Shown here: positions 1-7,517 of the stretch, piece after piece
Layout of the letters: every line of letters begins with the position of its first letter
How positions within the stretch are numbered: the first letter of the stretch is position 1
DNA from: Candidatus Altimarinota bacterium
Lineage (GTDB): Bacteria > Patescibacteriota > Gracilibacteria > UBA4473
Reading direction: 5' to 3'
NCBI GenBank assembly: GCA_018401175.1
Contig: JAGYLK010000170.1
Location: forward strand, 1 to 15,576
Length of the DNA stretch: 15,576 bases
Program-made: the position numbers and the translations under genes
The notes under the pieces: model-generated
What the model saw: the letters and a program-made list of their open reading frames with translations, nothing else
What the model was told of the DNA's origin: nothing
Database searches by the model: none

Positions 1-467
1 AGTAATTCCCTCACTGTTATTTGAGAATAATAATTGTAAATATTTAATAAAAAAATTTTTACTATTCCCTTTTCTTCTGGTGGAATTTGTTCTTCGCTCT
101 TCAACATTCCCAATGTTGTTTGTAACATCTTCCACTCTTTATATAATTCATTGTCTTTTGGGTTTCGATCCCTTATTACTTTTTCTATGTATTGGACAAA
201 TTTCTCTTCTCCGGGAATTGATTTTTTTTCTTTCAATAATTCATCCTGTGCAATGACTTTTCCTGCAATAGGAGTTAATTCTTTATATCGTTCTTTGAAA
301 AACTGATACAATAAATTCTCTTTTCTGTCTTTGCAGCGATTAAAGACTAGTTCTTCTAAATCTCCTTTTGAAATATCTGTCCACTTAATCTGATTATTTA
401 ATTCTTCCTTTTTCAATCCTCCTTCAATGCTTAACTCTTCATCTTGCCAATCTTCACCAAGTGCCAT
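1..467 (-). CDS. Unknown charged protein, 3' part cut off by window edge
   Basis: An uninterrupted reading frame of 155 codons runs from an ATG at 465-467 to the left edge without a stop, so the C-terminus lies outside the window. The product is hydrophilic and rich in Glu and Lys, beginning MALGEDWQDEELSIEGG, with no signal peptide, membrane segment or motif I recognise. Upstream of the ATG is very AT-rich DNA with two copies of AAATTTATTT (471-490) and no Shine-Dalgarno. In composition it resembles the unknown 171-residue protein at 2752-3267, but I see no clear shared motif. The length of the open frame in an AT-rich genome and its Lys/Glu-biased composition support a real gene; function unknown. 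Confidence 0.75.
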   Translation of the reverse strand, partial: MALGEDWQDEELSIEGGLKKEELNNQIKWTDISKGDLEELVFNRCKDRKENLLYQFFKERYKELTPIAGKVIAQDELLKEKKSIPGEEKFVQYIEKVIRDRNPKDNELYKEWKMLQTTLGMLKSEEQIPPEEKGIVKIFLLNIYNYYSQITVREL

Positions 468-517
468 TGGAAATTTATTTAAATTTATTTATTTTTTAAA
501 TACATTTTTACAGAAAG

Positions 518-1432
518 TCAATATTTTTTAACAAAATCAGGAAATTGCTTGAAAAAAATCTCTGGTACTGGGCACTCAACCGTCGTCATCTCGCCGTTTT
601 TATCCGGATCTGGAAACGTTAATTTCTCAGCATGAAGGAAGAGACGCTCTGCTTTCTCCCCTCCGTATTTGGAATCTCCCAGAATCGGGAACCCAATGGC
701 TGAAAGATGGACACGGATTTGGTGTGTTCGTCCCGTTGGAATTCGCACGCGAAGAAGAGAATATTTTTCATATGGAGAAATAGCATCGCGCTCAAAATAA
801 CTCTCCGCACTTTTTGCCGATTCAGCATTTGAAACTGCCATCTTCGTTCTGTTTTTGGAATCTCGCGCGATAGCTCCTTCGACTCGTCCTGATTGTGGCG
901 GTCGTCCCGTGACGACAGCGCGATACCATTTTTCTGTCTCTTTCCAATGATCTTGGAAATAACGCAACGCGGCATCCGTACGCGCGATCAAAAGAATTCC
1001 TGACGTTGGTTTGTCCAATCGGTGTACCACTCCTGGACGGAGCGGTTCATCGGGAAAGGCTTTTTTCCATGCCGGAAATTGATGTGCCAAAGCATTCACA
1101 ATCGTATGCTGATCTGGTTCTGATGCAGAAGGGTGAATCGAAACATCAATCGGTTTTTCAATGACAAGCCATGATTTTGACTCGGCCAAAATGCGTAATG
1201 AGAAATCCCATGCCTCTAATTGTGGAGGTAATCCAGAAGCTGGTTCACATGATAATTCCCATGTGTCACCAACTACCGCTTTCGTTTTGTAGGAAACTTC
1301 CTCTCCATTGCGGAGAAACATTCCTGCTTTTTGCCAACGAGAACGAGAAAATTCTGGTGCGAGTTCTGAGGCTAGCGTATCGAGACGTTTTCCTTCGTGT
1401 TTTTCGGAAACGGTAAATTTCAATTCGGTCAT
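518..1432 (-). CDS. RluA-family 23S rRNA pseudouridine synthase (S4 domain + catalytic domain)
   Basis: A 304-residue protein that should isomerise uridine to pseudouridine in large-subunit rRNA. Residues about 15-60 form an S4 RNA-binding domain (KRLDTLASELAPEFSRSRWQ region). The catalytic domain has the family signature HRLDKPTSGILLIA at 137-150, with D140 as the nucleophilic aspartate, then a TGRTHQIRVHL motif and GDSKYGG towards the C-terminus. I chose the ATG at 1430-1432 because it overlaps the murJ stop as ATGA, which implies translational coupling; an extra ten in-frame residues upstream would lie inside murJ. Length and domain order match RluD/YlyB-type enzymes, but the exact target uridine cannot be told from sequence alone. 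The stop is TGA. Confidence 0.93.
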   Translation of the reverse strand: MTELKFTVSEKHEGKRLDTLASELAPEFSRSRWQKAGMFLRNGEEVSYKTKAVVGDTWELSCEPASGLPPQLEAWDFSLRILAESKSWLVIEKPIDVSIHPSASEPDQHTIVNALAHQFPAWKKAFPDEPLRPGVVHRLDKPTSGILLIARTDAALRYFQDHWKETEKWYRAVVTGRPPQSGRVEGAIARDSKNRTKMAVSNAESAKSAESYFERDAISPYEKYSLLRVRIPTGRTHQIRVHLSAIGFPILGDSKYGGEKAERLFLHAEKLTFPDPDKNGEMTTVECPVPEIFFKQFPDFVKKY

Positions 1433-2715
1433 TGTTGAAAATATTTTCGCGCAGCGTACCAAAAGAGAAGCGCGCTGAGAACATTAGCAATAAATGTCCC
1501 AATTCCTAATCCAAGTACGGAAATCTCCGATGGCAAAATCACAAGGGCTAACAAAGCGGCAATCGCTGTCGCGACAGAAAGAGAAATTACCGTTACGCGT
1601 AATGGCGTTCGGGTATCATCGTTTGCGAGAAAAATGCGAGATAAAACAGGAATTGCGCACGCCGCGGGGAGAGAAAGAACCACGATTTGAAAAATCCATT
1701 TTCCCAGACGCAATAACTCGCCCTCTGCGTTGAAAAGTAACACGAGCCAAAATTCAGCCCAAATCGCACCAATCAATGCCGCTGGAAGAGTTGCCAAAAA
1801 TATCCACTTCAGCGAATCGGAGAGCACTTTTTTTTGCACTTCTCTGTTTCCCTTTGCTGCTGTCAATTTGGGGAAAGTCGCACTCCCGAGAGGAATTCCT
1901 ACAATAGAAAGAAGTGCCATTCCTAAATTTGTCCCAATCTGATAGGCACTCACCGCTCCCGCAGCGAGAAATGAGGCAATCCACACATCCGCTGACAAAT
2001 TTATTTGAAATGCTGCATTGGTTCCAATTCGAGCAGAAAAATCTGAGCCAAAGTTTTCCCAACGATCGATTGGTTTTCGCCACCACCACCCCAATCCCCC
2101 TCCGGAAAAAAGATACGCACCGAGATTTGAAAAAAGATGCAATAGCGCACCAAAAACAGCGGCTATTCCAATGGCAACGAACCCATAATCACGCAATCCA
2201 AACCAGATTCCGAGACAGATCATTCCGGTATATAAAATGGGAGCAAGTGCTACCGAGAGAAATTTCTGTTGTTCTTGTTGTGCTGCACCAAAGACCGCCG
2301 AACACGCCAAAATAAATACCGAACCAAATAACCAACGCACTAATAGAGCGATTTCTTCACGAGCAAAAGAATCAAATCCACTCACAAAAATTTGTACAAA
2401 GAAATCTGGGAAAAGAGCGCCCGCAAAACAGAAAACTCCAAACACGGTAACGACAAGCCACAGAAATGAACTCAAAAACTTTGTTCGATCAGTTCCCTTG
2501 AGTCCTGCCATCCGTGGTAGAAGAAGTGTTGCCACCGTTCCTCCCACCAAAAGGAAGAAAAAGAAATCCGGAATCCGAAAAGCAGCAAACACTCGATCCA
2601 GTTGCTCCGCCGGCAGAAACGAAACCAAGAGTCGATCACGCAAAAGCCCGAGTAATTTACTCGCTGCTGCTGATCCCATCAGCAATGCTCCGCCGGACAA
2701 AAGGATTTTTTTCAC
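1429..2715 (-). CDS. murJ: Lipid II flippase MurJ (MOP superfamily), short form
   Basis: A 428-residue, very hydrophobic membrane protein with about 12 predicted helices, starting MKKILLSGGALLMGSAAASK and carrying the MurJ-type GLLRDRLL segment at helix 1 and an LDRVFAAFRIPDFFFFLLVGG segment at helix 2. MurJ moves the peptidoglycan precursor lipid II across the inner membrane. E. coli MurJ has about 510 residues and 14 helices; this one stops after the 12-helix core. The usual Arg-Arg-x-x-x-Glu-Gly patch after helix 2 reads FFFFLLVGG, so an Arg important in E. coli is missing; a related MOP exporter is therefore possible. The start is GTG (2713-2715), supported by a promoter whose -10 lies 6 bases upstream. 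Its stop overlaps the next start (ATGA). Confidence 0.85.
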   Translation of the reverse strand: MKKILLSGGALLMGSAAASKLLGLLRDRLLVSFLPAEQLDRVFAAFRIPDFFFFLLVGGTVATLLLPRMAGLKGTDRTKFLSSFLWLVVTVFGVFCFAGALFPDFFVQIFVSGFDSFAREEIALLVRWLFGSVFILACSAVFGAAQQEQQKFLSVALAPILYTGMICLGIWFGLRDYGFVAIGIAAVFGALLHLFSNLGAYLFSGGGLGWWWRKPIDRWENFGSDFSARIGTNAAFQINLSADVWIASFLAAGAVSAYQIGTNLGMALLSIVGIPLGSATFPKLTAAKGNREVQKKVLSDSLKWIFLATLPAALIGAIWAEFWLVLLFNAEGELLRLGKWIFQIVVLSLPAACAIPVLSRIFLANDDTRTPLRVTVISLSVATAIAALLALVILPSEISVLGLGIGTFIANVLSALLFWYAARKYFQQ

Positions 2716-2721
2716 TGGCTG

Positions 2722-2750
2722 AGTGTGCCATGAGGAACAAAAATTCGCAA
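2722..2750 (-). promoter_or_regulatory. Putative leaderless promoter of murJ
   Basis: Read on the minus strand: TTGCGA (2745-2750), 17 bases, then CACACT (2722-2727), then 6 bases to the GTG start. With normal spacing from -10 to transcription start, the mRNA would begin at or within a base or two of the start codon. It lies in the 36-base gap after the 171-residue gene. The -10 is weak alone; the argument is the same geometry at three other genes. Confidence 0.4.
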
Positions 2751-2751
2751 C

Positions 2752-3267
2752 TTAAGCGAAAACCGGCTCCATTACTTCCTGCACCTTTTGATGAACCACT
2801 TTTTGTTCTTCGTTCACTATATCCTCTTTTTTGCCAAGCATTCTCTCCCGAATCTTTTCCAATTGATTCACCATCGGTTCATGCGTTTCTATATATTCTC
2901 TATAATAATCTTCCTGGCTGATGTCTCCCTCGAACAACTTTTCCTCTCCCTCTTTTTTATGAGGCATATTTTCTTTGTTAATCCTTCCGTAGGTATAATC
3001 ATTTGAAACCGTTTCTATCAAAACAGTAATTGCTTTTCTTTCCTCTTCTGCTGAAGCCCCTTCGTTCTTTTTTCTCCACAACTCCATCTCTCGCATCAAA
3101 AAAGTATCTATGAAATATTCCGTATTATCCGACATACAGTGTTTTTTTAATTCCAAAAGCTGTGCCTTATTACAGGAAAATCCATATTTCAAAAGAATAT
3201 TGGATTCTGCCCGTTCCTCTTGGAGTTTTCTTTGTCCTGCCGTATTGCGATTTTCGAATTCCAACAT
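2752..3267 (-). CDS. Unknown soluble helical protein, 171 aa
   Basis: Not recognised. A 171-residue hydrophilic protein beginning MLEFENRNTAGQRKLQEERA, strongly charged and probably mostly alpha-helical, with coiled-coil-like Glu/Lys/Arg stretches (for example around residues 55-75 and 110-160) and two cysteines near residues 32 and 45. No signal peptide or membrane segment. ATG at 3265-3267 is preceded directly by AGAGAG and, 22 bases further up, by a plausible promoter. It is divergent from the lamin-tail-domain gene and 36 bases upstream of murJ on the same strand, so read-through into murJ is possible. The stop is TAA. Probably a lineage-specific CPR protein. Confidence 0.7.
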   Translation of the reverse strand: MLEFENRNTAGQRKLQEERAESNILLKYGFSCNKAQLLELKKHCMSDNTEYFIDTFLMREMELWRKKNEGASAEEERKAITVLIETVSNDYTYGRINKENMPHKKEGEEKLFEGDISQEDYYREYIETHEPMVNQLEKIRERMLGKKEDIVNEEQKVVHQKVQEVMEPVFA

Positions 3268-3289
3268 CTCTCTTTTTTAGAATGATGGT

Positions 3290-3317
3290 AATCTAATATG
3301 TTTTTTAAAAAAATCAA
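3290..3317 (-). promoter_or_regulatory. Putative promoter of the 171-aa gene
   Basis: Minus strand: TTGATT (3312-3317), 16 bases, TAGATT (3290-3295), giving a short leader of about 15 bases before the ATG at 3267. It lies in the AT-rich divergent gap shared with the lamin-tail-domain gene. Confidence 0.4.
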
Positions 3318-3341
3318 TAATTTCTCAAATAAATATGAAAA

Positions 3342-3347
3342 TATAAT
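3342..3347 (+). promoter_or_regulatory. Putative -10 element of the lamin-tail-domain gene
   Basis: A perfect TATAAT lies about 58 bases before the chosen ATG. No good -35 is visible 16-18 bases upstream in the AT-rich sequence, so this is only a candidate. Confidence 0.3.
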
Positions 3348-3404
3348 GAATGTTTTCTCTAGAAAATGTTGATTCCCCGCCGAATATTTGGAAAAGGTAT
3401 GGAT

Positions 3405-5720
3405 ATGAAAAAAGTTTTTCACGGCATATTGTTCCTCTTTCTTTTTGCCACCACAAACGCCGCCGTACGAATAAATGAAATCGCGTGGTCGGGGACAACC
3501 GAATCGGCAAATGATGAATGGATTGAGCTATTTAACGATGGATCAGAAAGCGTTTCATTGGAAAATTGGACGCTCAAAGCAACCGACGGAAATCCTGATA
3601 TTCTCCTGACCGGAATAATTGAGCCCGCCGGATTTTTCTTGCTCGAGCGAACCGATGACACCACTGTTCCAAATATACCAGCAAATAAAATTTTTACCGG
3701 CTCTCTTTCTAATACGGGCGAAGAACTCATTTTGAGTGATGAAACAGGAAAAGAACACGACCGAACTCTTCCTGGAAATTGGATTGCTGGTGAAAGTTCT
3801 CCTGAGCGCCGATCGATGATGTGGACGACAGACGGGTGGCAAACCTTTGCGGGAGAAGCGAATGAATTTGGAATATTCGGAACTCCCGGAATAGCAAATG
3901 AAATCCTTTCTCCTCCTGAACCAGAAAAAACATTCCACTCTGCCATTCCCACAAGCGTAAAAATAACCGAAATAGCGCCTGTTTCAATCGGTGAACCAGA
4001 ATGGTTTGAGGTAGAAGTTCTTGCAGATGCTGCAGTTGATTTTACGGAATGGAAGATACGAAGGGGAACTCAGGAAGTGGACTTTTCAAGCCTCCAGATT
4101 ACCAATGAAGGAATTCATCTTGCCGGACAAAGCGTCGCTCTTCCTGAAACCGGCCTTGTAAAAAGTGAACAACGAAACGGATCTGATTTTACATTCGCAG
4201 AGAATGCGTTTGTGTTTCTTCCCGATGATGAAAAAAAAACGCTCCGATTTATCGGAAATCCCAGTCCCATAGGACTTCCTGATGATGGAGGAACGCTTGA
4301 AATTGTAAATGAAAAAGATGAAGGAGTTGCAACCGCAACCTGGGAGAAAACAAAAAGCGGAACCAAAAATGGATTTTTGTGGGGAGAAATTTGGAATTGG
4401 GACGAGATGAAATATTGGCCATGGCGAAGCATTGAAAATAACCCAACTCATACACGAGGAATAGAGAATAAAATCGCACCAGCATTCCCCGAGGAACTAG
4501 AAATACGAATCGATGAAGTGGCAACGAACAGGGTGGAAGGGGAAGATTTTGTGGAAATTCTAGTGCAAAACATTCCAAACGAAACGCCGCTTCCTCCCTG
4601 GAATATAAAACACAATGGGACAGAATTATTTTCTGGTGGCGGAGAAATGGTGAAATCAGATGAACGCATCACGCTTTTTTTGAAAAGTGAACAAACTCAA
4701 GAAGAACCTGTCCGATGGAGAAACATAACTTATTCTCCAAGCATATCCACAGAAACTGTTTGGGAAAGCAGTAGCAAAAACGGACTCAATAAAACAAGTG
4801 GCACCCTCGAATTGAATATATGGACAGGAACAAGTTGGGAACAAACCGCTGATTTTCTCTGTTGGGCACACGATGAACTTTCTGAAATAGAACAAAAGAG
4901 ACTCGAATCACACGCCCAAAACTGGAATGGATCGTGTTTCAAGAGTGATATTCTTCCCAATGAATCGCTCGCTCGCCCATTGGCAAGTATCGATACGAAT
5001 AGTGCGACTGATTTTTTTCGTCATTTTAATGGATCGCCTCAACAAAAAAATATGCCACAAAACAATGTTCCGATTCCCAAGATACTGATTCAAGGCGGAA
5101 AAAAAGTATACGAAACTTCCCTCAATCTCACTGGACTTGATGGGGAAAATGCAACCACTGATCCTGACGGAATACATGATATCCAATCGTGGAAATGGGA
5201 AATAGGAGAAACTTCTTGTGGGGATTACGAAACAGATCATTGGGAATGGAGCGCCACAAGAAAAGGGATCAAAACCTGTGACGAAGAATCACGAAATCCA
5301 AATCCCGGAATGATTTATTTTGATTTTAATGCACAAGAAGAATTCGCAGCAACCCTGACCGTAGAAGATTTTTCTGGGGCAACAGAAACCACAACCGTAA
5401 AACTCACGCGTGATCCCTTTCGCATTGGAGGAAGTGGCGGAAATGTTTTTAATGCTCCACTCAAAAAGTGGATTGAAAAGGAATTTGAGAAAACAATTAC
5501 CGGAGAAAAACGCACCAAACAAATTGGAAATTATGCACACGGAAATGATGATTTTTTTGATGAATTTCTCGCACAATTTGACGCCACACTTATTGATCCA
5601 CGAACATTTCAACCGATTATTCCTCCACAAACAGAACTCGAACTTTTTGCGCGCAATCGAATGTCGCTACAAACGAGGGCGCGAGCAGAAAAAAACATTG
5701 GAATTGTGTTTTTGCCTTAA
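3405..5720 (+). CDS. Exported multi-domain lamin-tail-domain (LTD) surface protein
   Basis: A 771-residue protein with an N-terminal signal peptide (MKKVFHGILFLFLFATTNA, cleavage probably near residue 19-20). Three lamin-tail-like domains follow: residues about 21-130 (RINEIAWSG, DEWIELFN, a clear LTD), about 184-290 (VKITEIAP, EWFEVEV) and about 363-475 (IRIDEVA, DFVEILVQ), the last two more diverged. Residues about 559-672 look like a PKD/Ig-like beta domain (DPDGIHDIQSWKWEIG). No anchor or membrane helix is visible at the C-terminus. LTDs in bacteria are Ig-fold modules of secreted proteins, often beside nucleases or adhesins; no catalytic domain is seen here, so a structural or binding role at the cell surface is the best guess. 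I chose the ATG at 3405 because AAGG lies 7 bases upstream and the signal peptide starts there; ATGs at 3366 and 3399 are alternatives. Confidence 0.88.
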   Translation: MKKVFHGILFLFLFATTNAAVRINEIAWSGTTESANDEWIELFNDGSESVSLENWTLKATDGNPDILLTGIIEPAGFFLLERTDDTTVPNIPANKIFTGSLSNTGEELILSDETGKEHDRTLPGNWIAGESSPERRSMMWTTDGWQTFAGEANEFGIFGTPGIANEILSPPEPEKTFHSAIPTSVKITEIAPVSIGEPEWFEVEVLADAAVDFTEWKIRRGTQEVDFSSLQITNEGIHLAGQSVALPETGLVKSEQRNGSDFTFAENAFVFLPDDEKKTLRFIGNPSPIGLPDDGGTLEIVNEKDEGVATATWEKTKSGTKNGFLWGEIWNWDEMKYWPWRSIENNPTHTRGIENKIAPAFPEELEIRIDEVATNRVEGEDFVEILVQNIPNETPLPPWNIKHNGTELFSGGGEMVKSDERITLFLKSEQTQEEPVRWRNITYSPSISTETVWESSSKNGLNKTSGTLELNIWTGTSWEQTADFLCWAHDELSEIEQKRLESHAQNWNGSCFKSDILPNESLARPLASIDTNSATDFFRHFNGSPQQKNMPQNNVPIPKILIQGGKKVYETSLNLTGLDGENATTDPDGIHDIQSWKWEIGETSCGDYETDHWEWSATRKGIKTCDEESRNPNPGMIYFDFNAQEEFAATLTVEDFSGATETTTVKLTRDPFRIGGSGGNVFNAPLKKWIEKEFEKTITGEKRTKQIGNYAHGNDDFFDEFLAQFDATLIDPRTFQPIIPPQTELELFARNRMSLQTRARAEKNIGIVFLP

Positions 5721-6793
5721 TAAATACCCCACGAATCAGGCGAAATCACACTCTTAAATGGGTCGGATGGAAAATTTACTACTTGAATATCTTGTACAAT
5801 CGCTTCTCTATTCGCGGTCAAAACGGTTTCTAAATTTGAGAGCACGACACTGTACTCTGAAATCTTGTGCGCAAAAATTTGTCTGGCTTCTGCATCAACT
5901 GCGTTCTGCTGAAGTTGTTTCTCTGCCTCAATTTTTCGTTCCAAAATAGTTGATATTCCAACCGGATTCGAATTTTGAAGCGCTGACAAAAATTCTTGCT
6001 CTGCTCTTGTTGATTCCTCCTTTGCCTGAGCTGCTTTTGATGAAAATTCGGCAATATCCTGTCCCAGACGTGCCTGTAAAAGTGTTTCCCGAGACATCAA
6101 TGATTCAATTCGCTGTAACAAAATTCCTACTTGATAATTTCTCGAAATAGCATTTTCTCCATTTATTTGCTGTGGAAAAGGAATTTCAAAAAGAACTTCG
6201 ACTTCTCTTTTCCAGCGTAATACATCCGCTGCAACGCCCTTTTGCGACGTAATTCGCTGAGATTCGAGCCAATAATTCCAAGTAGACAATGATCTCCCGG
6301 AAACACTTGTCGCCGCCTCGGGAAGTGATAAAACTGGATTTTCTGGCGTCGTTTTTTCAACCTTTTTGTCTTTCACAGCAATCACTTCCTGTTTCACAGA
6401 ATCAATTGTTTTCTCAACTGCTCTTTCTACCGCAACTTTTGGCTTTGGAGTCGTATCAGAAGAAGTACTATCAGACCCCCCCCAAATCAACCATCCCACA
6501 ATTCCCACTCCTCCAAGAATGAGAAGTGCTTTGATAATTCCCACTCCTACTCGACGCAAAAGCCAAACAGTATCAGTTGATTCTTCCAAATCAGTTAAAT
6601 CCTCATCTAGTTCATCAAATTGATTTTCTGGTTGTTCTAATTCCTGCTCGTCTGCAACTTCTGTTTTTGTTTCCGGTTCTTCTTTTAATACGGAAGGTTC
6701 CTGCCCCATTACTGGAGCTGGCTGCGCAACGTTCGGTTCGGGTGTTGAATCGGACGTTGTCTCTGAAGCCGGATCAAATGGGTTCTCGACCAT
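5717..6793 (-). CDS. Single-pass membrane protein with acidic cytoplasmic tail and coiled-coil outer domain
   Basis: Not recognised. A 358-residue protein: residues 1-77 are Pro/Glu/Asp/Thr-rich and presumably cytoplasmic; residues about 84-104 form one membrane helix (IIKALLILGGVGIVGWLIW) after two arginines; residues 105-160 are a Ser/Thr/Lys linker; the rest is a helical domain with coiled-coil character at about 235-325 and a conserved-looking end (SDPFKSVISPDSWGIY). The topology suggests a cell-envelope or divisome-type scaffold, but no family can be named. The ATG at 6791-6793 is favoured over an in-frame TTG at 6820 because a promoter -10 lies 6 bases before it. A run of eight G follows the membrane helix codons. 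Its TAA overlaps the TAA of the convergent lamin-tail-domain gene. Confidence 0.85.
   Translation of the reverse strand: MVENPFDPASETTSDSTPEPNVAQPAPVMGQEPSVLKEEPETKTEVADEQELEQPENQFDELDEDLTDLEESTDTVWLLRRVGVGIIKALLILGGVGIVGWLIWGGSDSTSSDTTPKPKVAVERAVEKTIDSVKQEVIAVKDKKVEKTTPENPVLSLPEAATSVSGRSLSTWNYWLESQRITSQKGVAADVLRWKREVEVLFEIPFPQQINGENAISRNYQVGILLQRIESLMSRETLLQARLGQDIAEFSSKAAQAKEESTRAEQEFLSALQNSNPVGISTILERKIEAEKQLQQNAVDAEARQIFAHKISEYSVVLSNLETVLTANREAIVQDIQVVNFPSDPFKSVISPDSWGIY
6476..6483 (-). repeat. Homopolymer G8 tract inside the membrane-protein gene
   Basis: Eight consecutive C on the plus strand (G on the coding strand) encode the end of Trp104 and Gly105-Gly106, exactly at the edge of the membrane helix. 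A one-base slip would remove the whole outer domain. It is striking in an AT-rich sequence. Confidence 0.9.
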
Positions 6794-6799
6794 CAGGGA

Positions 6800-6828
6800 A
6801 GTATATCGAATAAAGCGCAAAAAATCAA
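6800..6828 (-). promoter_or_regulatory. Putative leaderless promoter of the 358-aa membrane-protein gene
   Basis: Minus strand: TTGATT (6823-6828), exactly 17 bases, TATACT (6800-6805), then TCCCTG and the ATG. The -35 overlaps the ruvC stop. The -10 to ATG gap of 6 bases predicts transcription starting at the A of ATG. Confidence 0.55.
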
Positions 6829-7292
6829 ACGTTTATCGCCCACATTGCGGCAGCAATCGCATCTGCAGCGTCATCTATTTTTGGATTTTTTTCGAGCCCA
6901 AATTGCATCTTTGCCATTTTCTTCATTTCTGCTTTGTTGGCTTTTCCATTTCCCGTGAAAGCCAATTTCAATTCTACTGGTTTTGGCTCTAAAACACGAC
7001 ATCCAGCGCGTTCTGCAAGAAGTAAAAGAATTCCTCTTGCGCCAGCGACTCGCATGGCAGTTGTACTGTTGGAACCAAAAAAGAGATCTTCTATCGAAAC
7101 CACTTCCGGTTCCCATTTTTTGAAAAGCGATTCAAAATCTTCGGCAAGTTCATAAAGTCGCGCAGGAAATGGCGAGTTTGGTTCTGTTGTTATTGTTCCA
7201 AAAGACAGCAATTCTGGCTTTGCTTTGTTTGTCGCGTCCAAAACAGCAAATCCACAGCGTCCGAAACCAGGATCTACTCCGAGAATTTTCAT
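6825..7292 (-). CDS. ruvC: Holliday junction resolvase RuvC
   Basis: A 155-residue protein of normal RuvC length. It cuts Holliday junctions symmetrically as a dimer after RuvAB branch migration. The RNase H-like active site is complete: D7 in LGVDPGFGRCG, E68 in VVSIEDLFFGSN, and the pair D141/D144 in the IDDAADAIA segment near the C-terminus. GNGKANKAEM (about 114-123) matches the DNA-binding loop region. The start is the ATG at 7290-7292; a TTG directly before it is in frame but not needed. There is no Shine-Dalgarno, and a -10-like TACACT lies 7 bases upstream. ruvA and ruvB are not in the window. Gene order on the minus strand is glmS, ruvC, membrane-protein gene, with 31 bases between the last two. 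Confidence 0.95.
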   Translation of the reverse strand: MKILGVDPGFGRCGFAVLDATNKAKPELLSFGTITTEPNSPFPARLYELAEDFESLFKKWEPEVVSIEDLFFGSNSTTAMRVAGARGILLLLAERAGCRVLEPKPVELKLAFTGNGKANKAEMKKMAKMQFGLEKNPKIDDAADAIAAAMWAINV

Positions 7293-7299
7293 CAAGGGA

Positions 7300-7328
7300 A
7301 GTGTAGCCTTTATCGCCTTTCATTGCGA
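7300..7328 (-). promoter_or_regulatory. Putative leaderless promoter of ruvC
   Basis: Minus strand: TACACT (7300-7305) lies 7 bases before the ATG, the intervening bases being TCCCTTG. The -35 at 17-base spacing is poor (TCGCAA, 7323-7328) and lies in a degenerate dispersed repeat. Called mainly by likeness to the neighbouring promoter at 6800-6828. Confidence 0.35.
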
Positions 7329-7363
7329 GCTATTGTCCTTCAAAAAAATTACAGAGCAATCTC
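7321..7363. repeat. Degenerate short dispersed repeat, copy 1
   Basis: Begins CATTGCGAGC, contains TCCTTCAAAA and ends GAGCAATCTC (7354-7363). The first 34 bases align without gaps to 12749-12782. The pattern resembles short palindromic repeats I recall from many bacterial genomes, with TCATTGCGAG at one end and GAGATTGCTTCG inside; this copy is eroded and lacks its other end. Confidence 0.5.
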
Positions 7364-7392
7364 TTCCTCTCTCCAGAATAAATCCTGCCGCT

Positions 7393-7415
7393 GGTTCAAT
7401 TTTGCAAACTGAACC
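7393..7415. other. Inverted repeat in the glmS-ruvC gap
   Basis: GGTTCA (7393-7398) and TGAACC (7410-7415) form an inverted repeat around a TTTGCAAA core. It could be an operator or a small hairpin; there is no U-run after it, so a terminator is not supported. The rest of the 225-base gap holds the degenerate repeat, a palindrome at 7490-7503 and no credible gene. Confidence 0.4.
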
Positions 7416-7475
7416 ACATATTTTCTAAATGGCGATTTATATTAAAAAAACTCCCTCCTTCCGTCGAAATAACTT

Positions 7476-7510
7476 CCACTAAGTACGGACAAATAATTAT
7501 TTGCCACTAA
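7476..7510. other. Palindrome between direct repeats downstream of glmS
   Basis: CAAATAATTATTTG (7490-7503) is a perfect 14-base palindrome. CCACTAA occurs at 7476-7482 and again at 7504-7510. It begins 15 bases after the glmS stop. It may be a weak hairpin, a protein-binding site or the scar of an insertion. Confidence 0.35.
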
Positions 7511-7517
7511 CATATCT

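Noticed and set aside
1266..2722. Open frames of 70-161 codons antisense or in other frames over murJ
   Set aside because: They overlap a clear MurJ coding sequence and show no domain or start signal.
3419..5630. Several long open frames antisense to the lamin-tail-domain gene
   Set aside because: They follow from codon bias of the plus-strand gene; they lack starts with signals and their products are Ser/Phe/Cys-rich shadows.
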